A stretch of 64,000 nucleotides of DNA from Gammaproteobacteria bacterium (GTDB lineage Bacteria > Pseudomonadota > Gammaproteobacteria > Pseudomonadales > Cellvibrionaceae): positions 1 to 64,000 of the forward strand of contig SYDJ01000155.1 in NCBI GenBank assembly GCA_005801205.1. The letters are read 5' to 3'. Below the pieces are notes generated by a model. That model saw only the letters and a list, made by a program, of their open reading frames with translations. It did no database searches and was not told where the DNA came from. Positions 38,520 to 48,887 of this stretch are shown here, piece by piece. Both the position numbers and the translations under genes were made by a program. The number at the start of each line of letters is the position of its first letter. Positions within the stretch are counted from its first letter, which is position 1.

Positions 38520-38779
38520 GATGTTTTGTGACCAATAACAAGGCAAATGTACGTAAGTGAGCCACTATATTGCGGGACTTGGCAAGGGTCAATCGCCGCA
38601 GCGCCTTAGCGGGTAGATTTAAAGTGAATTCGAGGACTGATCGAAAATTCGCCCGCATCAAGATCAAGCCGTTTGTTGGCGGCATTTATGCGAGAAAGGC
38701 GCGGATTAGGCGATGCATCGTGATAGCATTCTGTTTCTACTCTCTATTGGCTTTTTGCATTCATTGGTTTTTTACATTT

Positions 38780-39376
38780 ATGACTGAACAATCTCTTGTC
38801 CCCGAAACTATTAATTTCGACGATTTCTGCAACCTTATCGCTCCCCTCGGCGCTATTAACAGCCCTTCCGAATTGCACGGCCTGCTTTGCGGCAAGTTAA
38901 GCGGTGGCGCAGAATTAACGGAAATCCGTTGGCTGCTAGATGCCGTAGAATTCTTAGACTTCACCCAAGCGCCCGATGAAAAAGTCCGTGAAGCGCTCAC
39001 CAACCTTTATCTCGTGAGCTTGCAGCAGTTGCGCGATGGCTTTGGCTTAAAACTTTTGTTGCCTGATGATGACTCAGATCTCAGCCAACGCACGGCGACC
39101 CTCGGCCAATGGTGCTATGGTTTCTTAACAGGCTTTGGTTCGGCAGGCGCAACTGCACGCATTTTGGCGGAAGACGCTGAAGATGGTTTGCGCGATCTCG
39201 CGGCGATTTCTCAAATTGCCGTAGAAGACGGCGACGAATCCGACGAAGCGGATTTTATGGAAGTGACCGAATACGTGCGCCAACTTGCCGCATCTTTATT
39301 TTTAGAATACGCCGCGCAAACCAACAAAGCATCGGCGGATGCCATTGCAGCACCGGCGTCAGATTCAATTCATTAA
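38780..39376 (+). CDS. ygfB: UPF0149 family protein (YgfB-like)
   Basis: LHGLLCGKLSGG; LGQWCYGFLTGFG; DEADFMEVTEYVRQLAASLF. Confidence 0.92.
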   Translation: MTEQSLVPETINFDDFCNLIAPLGAINSPSELHGLLCGKLSGGAELTEIRWLLDAVEFLDFTQAPDEKVREALTNLYLVSLQQLRDGFGLKLLLPDDDSDLSQRTATLGQWCYGFLTGFGSAGATARILAEDAEDGLRDLAAISQIAVEDGDESDEADFMEVTEYVRQLAASLFLEYAAQTNKASADAIAAPASDSIH

Positions 39377-39416
39377 AGCATTCGTAAAAACAGAGCTCGA
39401 CATAAAGAGAACCGCT

Positions 39417-40733
39417 ATGAGAATCAGCAAACAAGAATTCGCACGTCGCCGCAAAGCCTTAATGGCAATGATGGAACCGAACAGTATCGCCATAGTGCCC
39501 GCTGCGCCCGAGCGCATTCGCAGCCGCGATACTGAACACCATTATCGCCAAGACAGCGATTTGTTTTATCTCTCTGGTTTTGCTGAACCTAAAGCCGTTT
39601 TAGTGTTAATTCCCGGCCGTGAGCACGGCGAATATGTTTTATTTGTGCGCGAACGCAATCGTGAACGCGAAACCTGGGATGGCTATCGCGCTGGCCCCGA
39701 AGGCGCGATCAACGAATACGATGCGGATGATTCATTTCCCATCGATGACATCGACGATATTTTGCCCGGCTTAATTGAAGGCCGCGAACGCGTTTATTAT
39801 GCGATGGGCAAAGACAGCGAATTCGATAAGCAAGTCATGGATTGGGTTAACACCATTCGCGCTAAAGTTCGCTCAGGCGCAACACCACCGGGCGAATTTT
39901 TAGATCTCAGCCATTTCTTAAATGAATTGCGTTTATTTAAAAGCGCTGCCGAATTGCGTGTAATGAAAGAAGCCGGCGAAATTTCTGCACGCGCTCATGT
40001 GCGTGCCATGAAGCATTGCAAAGCGGGTGTGATGGAATATCAACTCGAAGCCGAAATCATGCACGAATTTCAAATGAGCGGCGCACGCTTTGCGGCCTAC
40101 AACACCATCGTTGGCGGCGGTAAAAATGGTTGCATACTTCATTATGTTGAAAACTCTGCGGCATTAAAAAATGGTGATCTAGTTTTAATTGATGCTGGTT
40201 GCGAATTGGAGTTTTACGCCGCCGACATCACCAGAACTTTTCCCGTCAACGGAAAATTTTCACCCGAACAAAAAGCGCTGTACAACATTTGTTTAGATGC
40301 GCAAATTGCCGCAATAGAGGTCGCCAAAGCAGGCAACCACTGGAACGACCCGCACGAAATGACGGTAAAAATTATTACACAAGGCCTCGTTGATCTTGGT
40401 TTACTTGAAGGCAATGTTAACGAATTAATTAAAACCGAAGCCTACAAAGAATTTTACATGCACCGCGCTGGCCACTGGTTAGGTATGGATGTGCACGACG
40501 TAGGCGATTACAAAGTCGGTGGCGAATGGCGCGTACTCGAACCCGGTATGGTGATGACCGTCGAACCCGGAATTTACGTAGCCCCCGATAATGAACGCGT
40601 CGCCAAAAAATGGCGCGGCATAGGTATTCGCATTGAAGACGATGTGGTAATTACCAAAGACGGCAATGAAGTCTTAACAAAAGATGTTCCAAAGACAGTG
40701 GAAGAAATTGAAGCGTTGATGGCGACTGTTTGA
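39417..40733 (+). CDS. pepP: Xaa-Pro aminopeptidase P
   Basis: MRISKQEFARRRKALMAMMEPNSIAIVPAAPERIRSRDTEHHYRQDSDLFYLSGF; DAGCELEFYAADITRTFPVNG; HRAGHWLGMDVHDVGDY. Confidence 0.97.
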   Translation: MRISKQEFARRRKALMAMMEPNSIAIVPAAPERIRSRDTEHHYRQDSDLFYLSGFAEPKAVLVLIPGREHGEYVLFVRERNRERETWDGYRAGPEGAINEYDADDSFPIDDIDDILPGLIEGRERVYYAMGKDSEFDKQVMDWVNTIRAKVRSGATPPGEFLDLSHFLNELRLFKSAAELRVMKEAGEISARAHVRAMKHCKAGVMEYQLEAEIMHEFQMSGARFAAYNTIVGGGKNGCILHYVENSAALKNGDLVLIDAGCELEFYAADITRTFPVNGKFSPEQKALYNICLDAQIAAIEVAKAGNHWNDPHEMTVKIITQGLVDLGLLEGNVNELIKTEAYKEFYMHRAGHWLGMDVHDVGDYKVGGEWRVLEPGMVMTVEPGIYVAPDNERVAKKWRGIGIRIEDDVVITKDGNEVLTKDVPKTVEEIEALMATV

Positions 40734-41965
40734 TGAATCAAAAGAAATTCGATATCGCCATTATTGGCGGCGGCATGGTGGGCGCAAGCCTAGCGTTACT
40801 CCTTGCCGAACAAAAACCCAATTGGCAAATTGCGTTGTTAGAAGCGCAGCCATTTGCGGATGCGGATCAAATACAATTCCAACCCAGTTTCGATGCTCGC
40901 TCTACAGCTATCGCTCAAGGTAGTGTGGAGATTTTACGCGAGCTGGGTGTTTGGGAAAGTTTGGCGAAACACGCTACAGCAATTTCTCAAGTTCACGTGA
41001 GCGATGCCGGCCATTTTATGGGCGGCTTAATTGATGCGAACACTTACGATCTTGATGCGGTTGGTTATGTGATTCCCAATGCGTGGATTGGTCGTGTTTT
41101 GTTAGCGCAATTGCGCACTAAAACCAATATTCATTTATCCGCACCTGTGCGCGTGGAAAAATTAATTTCACAGCAAGTGGGTGCGCAGTTAATTGTTAAA
41201 GCTGGCGATGATGTCTTTGAGTTAAATACAAAGCTCGCTGTCGTTGCCGATGGTGGCGATTCGCCCTTGCGCAAAAGTTTAGGTATTGATTCCAACACTA
41301 AGGATTATGGACAAACTGCCGTAATCGCTAATATAGCCTACAGCGAAGCGCACAAAGGTGTCGCTTATGAGCGGTTTACCGCGCAAGGTCCACTTGCACT
41401 TTTGCCGCTCGGTGAATCTGCAACTGCCAAAGAATCTGCATTAGTACTGACTTTGCCGCGCGATCAATCGGCAGACATTGTTGAGCTGAGTGATGAAGAG
41501 TTTTTGCAACACTTACAAACTCGCTTTGGTCATCGCCTTGGAAAATTCACGCGCGTAAGTCAACGCCATGCTTACGAATTAAAATTGGTAACAGCCAGCG
41601 AACAAATTCGATCGCATATTGTATTGGTCGGTAATGCTGCGCATTTTTTGCATCCCGTTGCGGGGCAAGGCTTTAATTTATCGCTACGCGATTGTGTGTG
41701 TTTGGTGGATGCCTTAATTCAAGGCGAAGCTTCAGGTAAAAAAATGGGTGAATTAAGTGTGTTGCAAAACTATCTAGATCGCCAAGCCTTAGATCAAACG
41801 CTCACCATAGAATTTAGCGATAAATTAGTGCGAATGTTTTCCAGTTCATCGCTGCCGCTGATTGCACTGCGGCATTTAGGCTTTGTAGGTTTAGATTTAT
41901 TGCCCGCTGTTAAATCACAATTTGCGGCGCAGACGATGGGTACGGCGGGAGCGAAATTTTTATGA
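40733..41965 (+). CDS. ubiH: 2-octaprenyl-6-methoxyphenol hydroxylase
   Basis: IIGGGMVGASLALLLAEQ; FVGNAAHFLHPVAGQGFNLSLRDC; ubiH-ubiI order after pepP. Confidence 0.92.
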   Translation: MNQKKFDIAIIGGGMVGASLALLLAEQKPNWQIALLEAQPFADADQIQFQPSFDARSTAIAQGSVEILRELGVWESLAKHATAISQVHVSDAGHFMGGLIDANTYDLDAVGYVIPNAWIGRVLLAQLRTKTNIHLSAPVRVEKLISQQVGAQLIVKAGDDVFELNTKLAVVADGGDSPLRKSLGIDSNTKDYGQTAVIANIAYSEAHKGVAYERFTAQGPLALLPLGESATAKESALVLTLPRDQSADIVELSDEEFLQHLQTRFGHRLGKFTRVSQRHAYELKLVTASEQIRSHIVLVGNAAHFLHPVAGQGFNLSLRDCVCLVDALIQGEASGKKMGELSVLQNYLDRQALDQTLTIEFSDKLVRMFSSSSLPLIALRHLGFVGLDLLPAVKSQFAAQTMGTAGAKFL

Positions 41966-43164
41966 CGCAGACGTTTGATATTGTCATAGTCGGTGCTGGC
42001 CTTGTGGGTGCTAGCCTCGCTTGCGCCATAGCTCAAGAAAGCAATGCACAAGATTTACGCATTGCCTTAATTGAGGCGGGTGGCGATGCTCAGTATTTTG
42101 AAGGCGAACATTTTGATCCGCGTGTAGTTGCTATTACGCAAGCGTCGCAAAATCTTTTAGCGAAAATAGGCGTGTGGAGCCAAGTGCTTCAAACTCGCGC
42201 TTGCGCTTATAGAGATATGCATGTATGGGATGGTGAAGGCACCGCGGATATTCATTTCAATTGCGCCGACGTGCGTGAAAATCATTTGGGTCATATTGTA
42301 GAGAATTCGGTGATAGTAACTGCGCTGCGAAAAAAAATAGCAGAACACGCTCAAATCAAGCTGATCCAGCCCGCCAAAATTGTAAATCTACAACGTAAAG
42401 ACACTGTTCACATTGAGTTGGACAATGGTGAACTGCTTTGCACGAATTTATTAATCGCCGCCGATGGTGCTCAATCTAAAGTACGTGAGCTAGCAGAGTT
42501 TGAAACGCGCGAATGGGATTATGGGCATAAGGCGATAGTGACCACTGTGCAAACAGAATTGCCTCATCAAGCCACTGCATGGCAGCGTTTTATGCGCACA
42601 GGGCCACTGGCGTTTTTACCTTTATCAACAACAAATCAAAAGCATTTTTGCTCGATTGTTTGGTCAGCGGAAACTGAATTAGCCGATGAGTTAATGCAGT
42701 TAAATGATATTGAATTTTGCGCGCGCTTAGGTTTTGCGTTTGAACATAAGCTCGGCAAGATTATTCACGCAGCGGAACGCTTTGCGATTCCTTTGCGGCA
42801 GCGTCACGCAAAAACCTACATCCAGCCGAACATAGTTTTGGTGGGGGATGCTGCACACAATATTCATCCTTTAGCTGGGCAGGGCGTTAATTTAGGTTTG
42901 TTGGATGTCATCGCACTTGCGCAAGAAATACAGCGCGCACTGGATCGCAAAATCCCCCTGAGCGATTTTTCTATTTTGCGCCGCTACCAACGCCAACGTT
43001 TAGCGGGAAATTTAATCATGATGTCTGCAATGGAAGCCTTTAAGCGTTTATTTGGCAGTCAATCATTAATGCTCACTTGGCTGCGCAACGCTGGTATGCG
43101 CCAGTTAAACTCATTAACTGAGTTGAAAAAAATCATTGTGAAAGCCGCCATGGGGTTGAGTTAG
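41962..43164 (+). CDS. ubiI: UbiH/UbiF/VisC-family FAD monooxygenase
   Basis: IVGAGLVGASLACAIAQ; LVGDAAHNIHPLAGQGVNLGLLDV; follows ubiH. Confidence 0.88.
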   Translation: MTQTFDIVIVGAGLVGASLACAIAQESNAQDLRIALIEAGGDAQYFEGEHFDPRVVAITQASQNLLAKIGVWSQVLQTRACAYRDMHVWDGEGTADIHFNCADVRENHLGHIVENSVIVTALRKKIAEHAQIKLIQPAKIVNLQRKDTVHIELDNGELLCTNLLIAADGAQSKVRELAEFETREWDYGHKAIVTTVQTELPHQATAWQRFMRTGPLAFLPLSTTNQKHFCSIVWSAETELADELMQLNDIEFCARLGFAFEHKLGKIIHAAERFAIPLRQRHAKTYIQPNIVLVGDAAHNIHPLAGQGVNLGLLDVIALAQEIQRALDRKIPLSDFSILRRYQRQRLAGNLIMMSAMEAFKRLFGSQSLMLTWLRNAGMRQLNSLTELKKIIVKAAMGLS

Positions 43165-43242
43165 TTAAAAAACAGAGCGGCAAGCACAAATCTTGTAGAA
43201 AAAAGTAACACTCAATTAATGGTCTTTATAGTGGATGCGTTT

Positions 43243-43617
43243 ATGTCAAAAATGTTGATTGTGGCAAAAATATTAAATTGGGCATTGCTGCTCTTATTAG
43301 TGCTATCGGTTGCAGGTTTTTTATCCTTCAAGAATGTTTATGGATTATTTTTGGCGTCTGTTACCGCATTAATCGCTTTCGGTGTCTATAAACAGCAAGC
43401 TATGGCCTATTTTTCGGCTGCCGCATGGGGTTTAGCCGCGTATCAATTAGCTAAACAAGGTTATGAATTTCAAGACATTAAGCGTTACGCCATGATTCTT
43501 GGCATCATCGTAATACCCGTTGCGCTGTTTTTGCACGAAGTTCTGGCAAAAGATAAAACCAAAAATGCTCACAAAAGTGTCAAAAATGAAACAGATAGCC
43601 GCAATATGCCGCAATAA
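43243..43617 (+). CDS. Hypothetical membrane protein
   Basis: Hydrophobic segments; start uncertain. Confidence 0.45.
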   Translation: MSKMLIVAKILNWALLLLLVLSVAGFLSFKNVYGLFLASVTALIAFGVYKQQAMAYFSAAAWGLAAYQLAKQGYEFQDIKRYAMILGIIVIPVALFLHEVLAKDKTKNAHKSVKNETDSRNMPQ

Positions 43618-43802
43618 GTTGTGTGTTCCTTACCCATAAGCATTAATTTTTGCGATATTCCTTAAATTAACTTATTAGTGCTTGAACTCACCATTCACAA
43701 GTGCTTTAATTTTGAGCTGCTGCAGATTGAGATTCGCCCCAAGCCAAAGCTTTTGTAAGACAACCGCTTGCTCAAGACACTTGGACGTACCGCGACCTGA
43801 GC

Positions 43803-43877
43803 AATAGCTTTATTAACAAGCTATTTCACTCTGGCTTTTAGTAAAGTCGGTTTTTTTGTTCGGTCAGCTTCGCTGAC
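43803..43877 (+). promoter_or_regulatory. Structured 5' leader of cold-shock gene
   Basis: AATAGCTTtattaacAAGCTATT and GTCAGCttcGCTGAC hairpins upstream of csp ATG. Confidence 0.4.
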
Positions 43878-43901
43878 GTTTTATGGTAAGACGAGGAAAG
43901 T

Positions 43902-44111
43902 ATGTCAGATATAGTCTCTGGTATTGTTAAGTGGTTCAACGACGACAAAGGTTACGGTTTTATTGAGCGTGAGGGCGGTGCAGATGTATTCGTTCACTTC
44001 CGTGCAATTAACGGCAACGGTCGTAAAACCTTGAAAGAAGGTCAAAAAGTGACTTTCGAAGTGACTGCTGGTCAAAAGGGTCCGCAAGCGGAAAACGTAA
44101 CTCCTCTTTAA
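43902..44111 (+). CDS. CspA-family cold-shock protein
   Basis: [30 protein letters not shown]. Confidence 0.97.
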   Translation: MSDIVSGIVKWFNDDKGYGFIEREGGADVFVHFRAINGNGRKTLKEGQKVTFEVTAGQKGPQAENVTPL

Positions 44112-44243
44112 GATGGGTTAGGTTGACAAGGGCGATTGAGCAATCAATCGCCCTTTGTTGTTTCTGGTGCTGCTGTTTTACTTGAAGTCTCACGATTATC
44201 CCCCACTTCAAGAACCTCCATAACTACTACAAGTCACATCCTC

Positions 44244-44564
44244 ATGTATTTTGATATCACTAGCATACTTTGGCTTACCCTATTCGCGATTGTTGTCTTC
44301 TATTGGATTCATGCGATGCGCAGCAAAGAAGTTGCTGTTAAAGCCGCTGAAAAACATTGCCAATTTATGGAAGTGCAATTTCTCGATCAAACCGTCTTTT
44401 TAAAAAAGCTCAGCTTCAAGCGCAACTCGCTCGGGCAATTGGGGTTTATGCGCGAGTATTATTTTGAGTTTACCGTGAGTGGCGAAGATCGCTATTTTGG
44501 CCGCGTGTTTATGCTCGGTAATCGTATTGAAGGCGTGAATCTAGATCCACACCGTTTACATTAA
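44244..44564 (+). CDS. DUF3301-like membrane-anchored protein
   Basis: MYFDITSILWLTLFAIVVFYWIHAMRSKEVAVKAAEKHCQFMEVQFLDQTVFLKK. Confidence 0.75.
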   Translation: MYFDITSILWLTLFAIVVFYWIHAMRSKEVAVKAAEKHCQFMEVQFLDQTVFLKKLSFKRNSLGQLGFMREYYFEFTVSGEDRYFGRVFMLGNRIEGVNLDPHRLH

Positions 44565-44593
44565 TTTTTTGGTTTTATTTTCGAGTTGATTTT

Positions 44594-44890
44594 ATGGATT
44601 TTCTGAACAAAGTTATTTTCGTTTCCAAAAAACTGATAATGGAAGATGGAAAAATCTACTTTGATAATTATTTTGTCACCGTTAAAGCGGTAACTGAAGA
44701 TGCGCTTGTGGTGATCAAGCCCAATGGTGAAGAAGAAAACTTGCCGCCCAGTGAAGACTTTTACGATGAAGCCGATGAAGGGCTTTATGAATTGACTGAT
44801 GGCACCAGCCAAGAAGACCCAGATTATATTGGCGAATTTATTATTTACGAAAATGATGTGGCTTACGAAAAATTCAAAGACGATTATTAA
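44594..44890 (+). CDS. Hypothetical acidic protein
   Basis: 98 aa ORF in operon-like spacing before NUDIX gene. Confidence 0.5.
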   Translation: MDFLNKVIFVSKKLIMEDGKIYFDNYFVTVKAVTEDALVVIKPNGEEENLPPSEDFYDEADEGLYELTDGTSQEDPDYIGEFIIYENDVAYEKFKDDY

Positions 44891-44906
44891 TTAAGTTGCC
44901 ACGTAA

Positions 44907-45473
44907 ATGACTGAGCAGAAATATCTTATTGAAAAAGTGGGCGGCTGGAAAACAAAAACATCCAGCGTCGCCTACGAAAACCCATGGCTAAAAATAACTC
45001 ACGAAGAAGTTGTCACGCCCAAAGGTACAGATGGAATTTACGGTGTTGTCCATTTTAAAAATACGGCGATTGGTGTTGTACCTATTGATGATGAAGGCAA
45101 CACCTGGCTGGTTAAACAAAGCCGCTATACGCTCAACCAATATACGTGGGAGATTCCAGAAGGCGGCTGCCCCCACGGTGAAGAGCCTATCAATGCTGCC
45201 AAACGTGAATTGGAAGAAGAAGTGGGTTTACAAGCTAATGATTGGCAGCAATTAATGACGATGCATTTATCCAACTCAGTAACCGATGAGTTCTGCGTAG
45301 TCTTTGTTGCACGTGATTTATTTGCAGGTAAGCAAGAATTGGAACCTACGGAAGATATCGAATACAAAAAGCTAGCACTCACAGAAGCGATTGAAATGGT
45401 AAAACGCGGTGACATTACCGATGCTATCTCAGTAGCAGCTCTGCTGCGTGTTGCATTGACGCTAAAAGAATAA
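44907..45473 (+). CDS. NUDIX hydrolase (ADP-ribose pyrophosphatase-like)
   Basis: Nudix box GGCPHGEEPINAAKRELEEEVGL. Confidence 0.95.
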   Translation: MTEQKYLIEKVGGWKTKTSSVAYENPWLKITHEEVVTPKGTDGIYGVVHFKNTAIGVVPIDDEGNTWLVKQSRYTLNQYTWEIPEGGCPHGEEPINAAKRELEEEVGLQANDWQQLMTMHLSNSVTDEFCVVFVARDLFAGKQELEPTEDIEYKKLALTEAIEMVKRGDITDAISVAALLRVALTLKE

Positions 45474-45480
45474 ATTTCTT

Positions 45481-46353
45481 ATGCGGAACAATTCAAAGAA
45501 TCACTATGAAACCTTTGCGAATCACATTAGTGAATATGTTCAGGCTCATCTTGATCAAGAGATTGTGATTGATGACCTGAGCGAAACAATAGGTATTTCT
45601 AAATATCATTTAAACCGGTTGTTTCAAGCGACCACAGGTTTTCAGTTGGGTGAATTTATTCAGCGCCGCCGCTTGCAGCACGCTTATGCGCTTTTATCTG
45701 CCGGCGAATGTTCAGTTATCGATACCAGTTTGGCAATAGGGTACGAATCCCATTCTGCATTTTCCCGTGCCTTTCTCAAAGCATTTGACTGTAAACCTAA
45801 TGAGGTAAAGCTTGGCACAGAATGTTTGTGGAAAACGCCTAACACCTTGAAAAATATTTCCAAACGCGATCTTAGTTTGCAGCCCAATATAGTGGAATTA
45901 CCAGCGCGAAAATGCTGTGGTCTTTATGGGCAGGGATTTAAAAATAATAGTTTCAAAAGCTTGGGTGAATCTTTATTTGCTGAGTTGGATGAACGCCTTC
46001 AAGCAATCCACTACGAAGATTATTTTTCGCTCGCGGTTGGTGTTGCGTTAGAAAGCCCTTGGCAGGGCGATCAAACAGCCAGTCGATTTTTCGCGGGTGT
46101 GCTGGATGAAACATTGCCTAAGAGCCTCGGGCTGAATGAATATTTATGGGCAGAGGGAACTTGGGCAAGGTTCCTATACACGGGTGCCTATGGCCTGATG
46201 TGGCAGATGATCTCGCGCATTTACGCGGGTTGGGTGATACCGGAAGGGATTCGTTTGAAGGATGACGCTATTGTGCAAGTTTATTTAAATAATCCTAAAC
46301 ATACCCCAGAGTCAGAACTTATTACAGAGTTGTATTTCCCCCTTCAAATCTGA
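45481..46353 (+). CDS. AraC-family regulator with GyrI-like C-terminal domain
   Basis: IVIDDLSETIGISKYHLNRLFQATTGFQLGEFIQRRRLQHAYALL; C-terminal GyrI-like effector domain. Confidence 0.88.
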   Translation: MRNNSKNHYETFANHISEYVQAHLDQEIVIDDLSETIGISKYHLNRLFQATTGFQLGEFIQRRRLQHAYALLSAGECSVIDTSLAIGYESHSAFSRAFLKAFDCKPNEVKLGTECLWKTPNTLKNISKRDLSLQPNIVELPARKCCGLYGQGFKNNSFKSLGESLFAELDERLQAIHYEDYFSLAVGVALESPWQGDQTASRFFAGVLDETLPKSLGLNEYLWAEGTWARFLYTGAYGLMWQMISRIYAGWVIPEGIRLKDDAIVQVYLNNPKHTPESELITELYFPLQI

Positions 46354-46492
46354 CATTTATCATTTTTTTCGCATTCGCAACCAAATCGCACTTTTTGCAC
46401 AGTCGTGTTGCGCATGATTCTCTACACTATCTTCTGTCGAATTTATAAGAATTGATGGTTCCCCTTGATGGTTCCCTTTATTGGAGATGTTG

Positions 46493-48046
46493 ATGAATTA
46501 CCTAGTGCGTAGCTTACTCATTATTTTGTCACTTACCGTGGTGTCATTAGTCGCACATGCTGATGAAATTCCGGTTCGTGTTTCCAAGAGTGTGGTTGAT
46601 CTAGGTGAATTACCTTCTGGCCGCCCCGCCAAAATTACGCTCTGGTTTCCACAAGGTCAGTGCACTGCATTACCTAATCAACAGTATTGTTTAGCGGAAG
46701 CAGCGATTACCGATAGAACGCTGGTGTTTAGCCATGGGGCTATGGGCGCTGCGGAAAATTACAACTGGATTGCAGAGGCGCTGGCAGCCGCAGGTTATGT
46801 GGTAGTGGGCATTAATCATTACGGCGAATCATGGTTTTATGGTCAGGAGACGCAAGATGTGCGAACAGCGTCGATGCTGTGGCAGCGCCCCACCGATATT
46901 TCCGCAATTTACGATACGCTGTCAAATCGCGAGTTGTTTCAAAAAAGTGTCAATTGGTCAAATATCATTGCGCTTGGTCATTCCTCTGGCGGGCAAACCG
47001 TGGCTATGTTGGCAGGTGTTCAATACGATTTATTGCGCATGATGGATTTTTGCAAAACCGAAGCGGCAAAAAATGATAACTCATGTAATTACGGCATTCG
47101 CAACGCGCCCAAACCCGGCGAAGCTTTCTTGCAGAAATTTGGCGGAGCTTATGCAGATGCGCGCGTAAAAAAGATAATCATGATTGACCCTACACTGGGC
47201 TATGGCGCAACACCAGAAAGTTTGGCGAATGTCCAACTACCAACACTCATAGTAGGCGCGCAGAATAATGATTTCTTGCCGTGGGAAAATCACGGAGCGC
47301 GTTATGCAAAAGGAATTCAACATTCCAAGGTTCATCTCTTAACCGGTGAGGAAGGGCATTTTATTTTTCTGGATGTATGCAATAACGACATTCTTGTCAT
47401 GGGTGTAGCGCTTTGTAAGGATCGCGCTGGTGTTGATAGAGCTGCAACACATGCTGCATTAATTCCATCCATTCTCGAATTTGTACGTGAAAACAATATA
47501 GTTATTGATGCGTCTAAAAAGGCTGTTGAACGTGAAAAGGCTGCATTTAATGTTGACAAAATAACACAAATTTTAATGTACACACCGCGCTGGGTATTTG
47601 GACTACTAGCAGGCTTGGTAGTTTTAGGGTTGATGCAAGTACGTACTCGACAAGTGCCTATACAAGCAGTATTTATTGCGCCCGTATCTATGATGATGAT
47701 GTCACTGATAGGCACGTTTATGGATTTAGGTTTTACATGGATCACAATATCATGTTGGTTGTTAGGGGCTGCATCTGTAACAATATCACTGGTAAAGTTC
47801 TTCAATAACTCAACCGTCAGCTATGATCGCACAGTGCGTAAATTGAGGCTCCAAGGTAGTTGGATTCCACTGTTCGTTATTATGATTATTTTCTGTACCC
47901 GCTACGCATTGGGTATGTCCATCGGTATGAATTTAAATCTTGTGCATGAATTTTATTTTGCTCCCGTTATGAGCTTTGTCTTAGGCGCATTGAGCGGTTA
48001 CTTTATTGCGCAAGGTATCAAATACTTGCAAGTTGTGCGGCGATAA
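46493..48046 (+). CDS. Secreted alpha/beta hydrolase (PAF-AH/dienelactone hydrolase-like) with C-terminal TM domain
   Basis: VFSHGAMGAAENYNWIAEALAAAGYVVVGINHYG; IALGHSSGGQTVAMLAG; about 4 hydrophobic C-terminal segments. Confidence 0.82.
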   Translation: MNYLVRSLLIILSLTVVSLVAHADEIPVRVSKSVVDLGELPSGRPAKITLWFPQGQCTALPNQQYCLAEAAITDRTLVFSHGAMGAAENYNWIAEALAAAGYVVVGINHYGESWFYGQETQDVRTASMLWQRPTDISAIYDTLSNRELFQKSVNWSNIIALGHSSGGQTVAMLAGVQYDLLRMMDFCKTEAAKNDNSCNYGIRNAPKPGEAFLQKFGGAYADARVKKIIMIDPTLGYGATPESLANVQLPTLIVGAQNNDFLPWENHGARYAKGIQHSKVHLLTGEEGHFIFLDVCNNDILVMGVALCKDRAGVDRAATHAALIPSILEFVRENNIVIDASKKAVEREKAAFNVDKITQILMYTPRWVFGLLAGLVVLGLMQVRTRQVPIQAVFIAPVSMMMMSLIGTFMDLGFTWITISCWLLGAASVTISLVKFFNNSTVSYDRTVRKLRLQGSWIPLFVIMIIFCTRYALGMSIGMNLNLVHEFYFAPVMSFVLGALSGYFIAQGIKYLQVVRR

Positions 48047-48089
48047 ACATGCATTTATAGTTATTGAGAAACGCTGCAAATTTCTGAGC

Positions 48090-48827
48090 TTAATCACTGC
48101 TATTCGGATTGATTAAGCTGCGCAACCAATTCCAAACCGAATTCTTACCAAGCATATAGCGATCTAATTGGTCTTGGTTATAGAAATAATGTTCAGGATT
48201 TTGAAATAATAGTTCGCGCTTTAACATGCGGCGGTTGGGGTTAATGGTTTTAATCACTCGTGCGGGATTGCCCGCCGCAATCACATTCGCAGGAATATCT
48301 TTAGTCACTACCGAACCTGCGCCTATCACAGAGTTTTCGCCAATAGATACGCCTTTGTTAACGATCACGCGCTCGCCGAGCCATACATTATTTTCAATGA
48401 TCACAGGTTTAGTACAGCGAAAGGGACGTATGCGATTGTAAATGCCATGCCAATCGCTATCGCTCACATATACATTTGCCGCGAACATGACATTGTCGCC
48501 AATGTGAATAGATTGTTCTGCCGAAATTCTTACGCCGGGTGAAATTAAACAGTAATCGCCAATCTTAATAACTCCACCCTTTATTCCAGCCGTCACTTTT
48601 TTACTGGGCCACGTGGTAAAGCGAATACAGTTATCGGGTGAAGCAATCATTTGTGCGTAACGGCCAATATGAATATTGCAACCAAAGATTACCAGATTGC
48701 GTGGGTGCGCAACTTCAAGCCCTTCGCCCACACTATCAAATTGCGGTGCAATAAAGCGCTTTACATAAAAGCGATTCAGCAAGGTTGACATTCGCTTTAT
48801 AAAATAGGGTGTGTTATTGCGGCGCAT
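48090..48827 (-). CDS. Left-handed beta-helix O-acetyltransferase
   Basis: VIIENNVWLGERVIVNKGVSIGENSVIGAGSVVTKDIPANVIAAGNPARVIK hexapeptide repeats. Confidence 0.93.
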   Translation of the reverse strand: MRRNNTPYFIKRMSTLLNRFYVKRFIAPQFDSVGEGLEVAHPRNLVIFGCNIHIGRYAQMIASPDNCIRFTTWPSKKVTAGIKGGVIKIGDYCLISPGVRISAEQSIHIGDNVMFAANVYVSDSDWHGIYNRIRPFRCTKPVIIENNVWLGERVIVNKGVSIGENSVIGAGSVVTKDIPANVIAAGNPARVIKTINPNRRMLKRELLFQNPEHYFYNQDQLDRYMLGKNSVWNWLRSLINPNSSD

Positions 48828-48887
48828 TAAGGGTTTATACCAACGCTGTTATCTTGCCAAGTCTGTTAGCCTATCAAGTCTGATAGA

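Noticed and set aside
47332-47805. 157-aa minus ORF opposite the hydrolase gene
   Set aside because: Low-complexity antisense frame of a well-supported coding sequence
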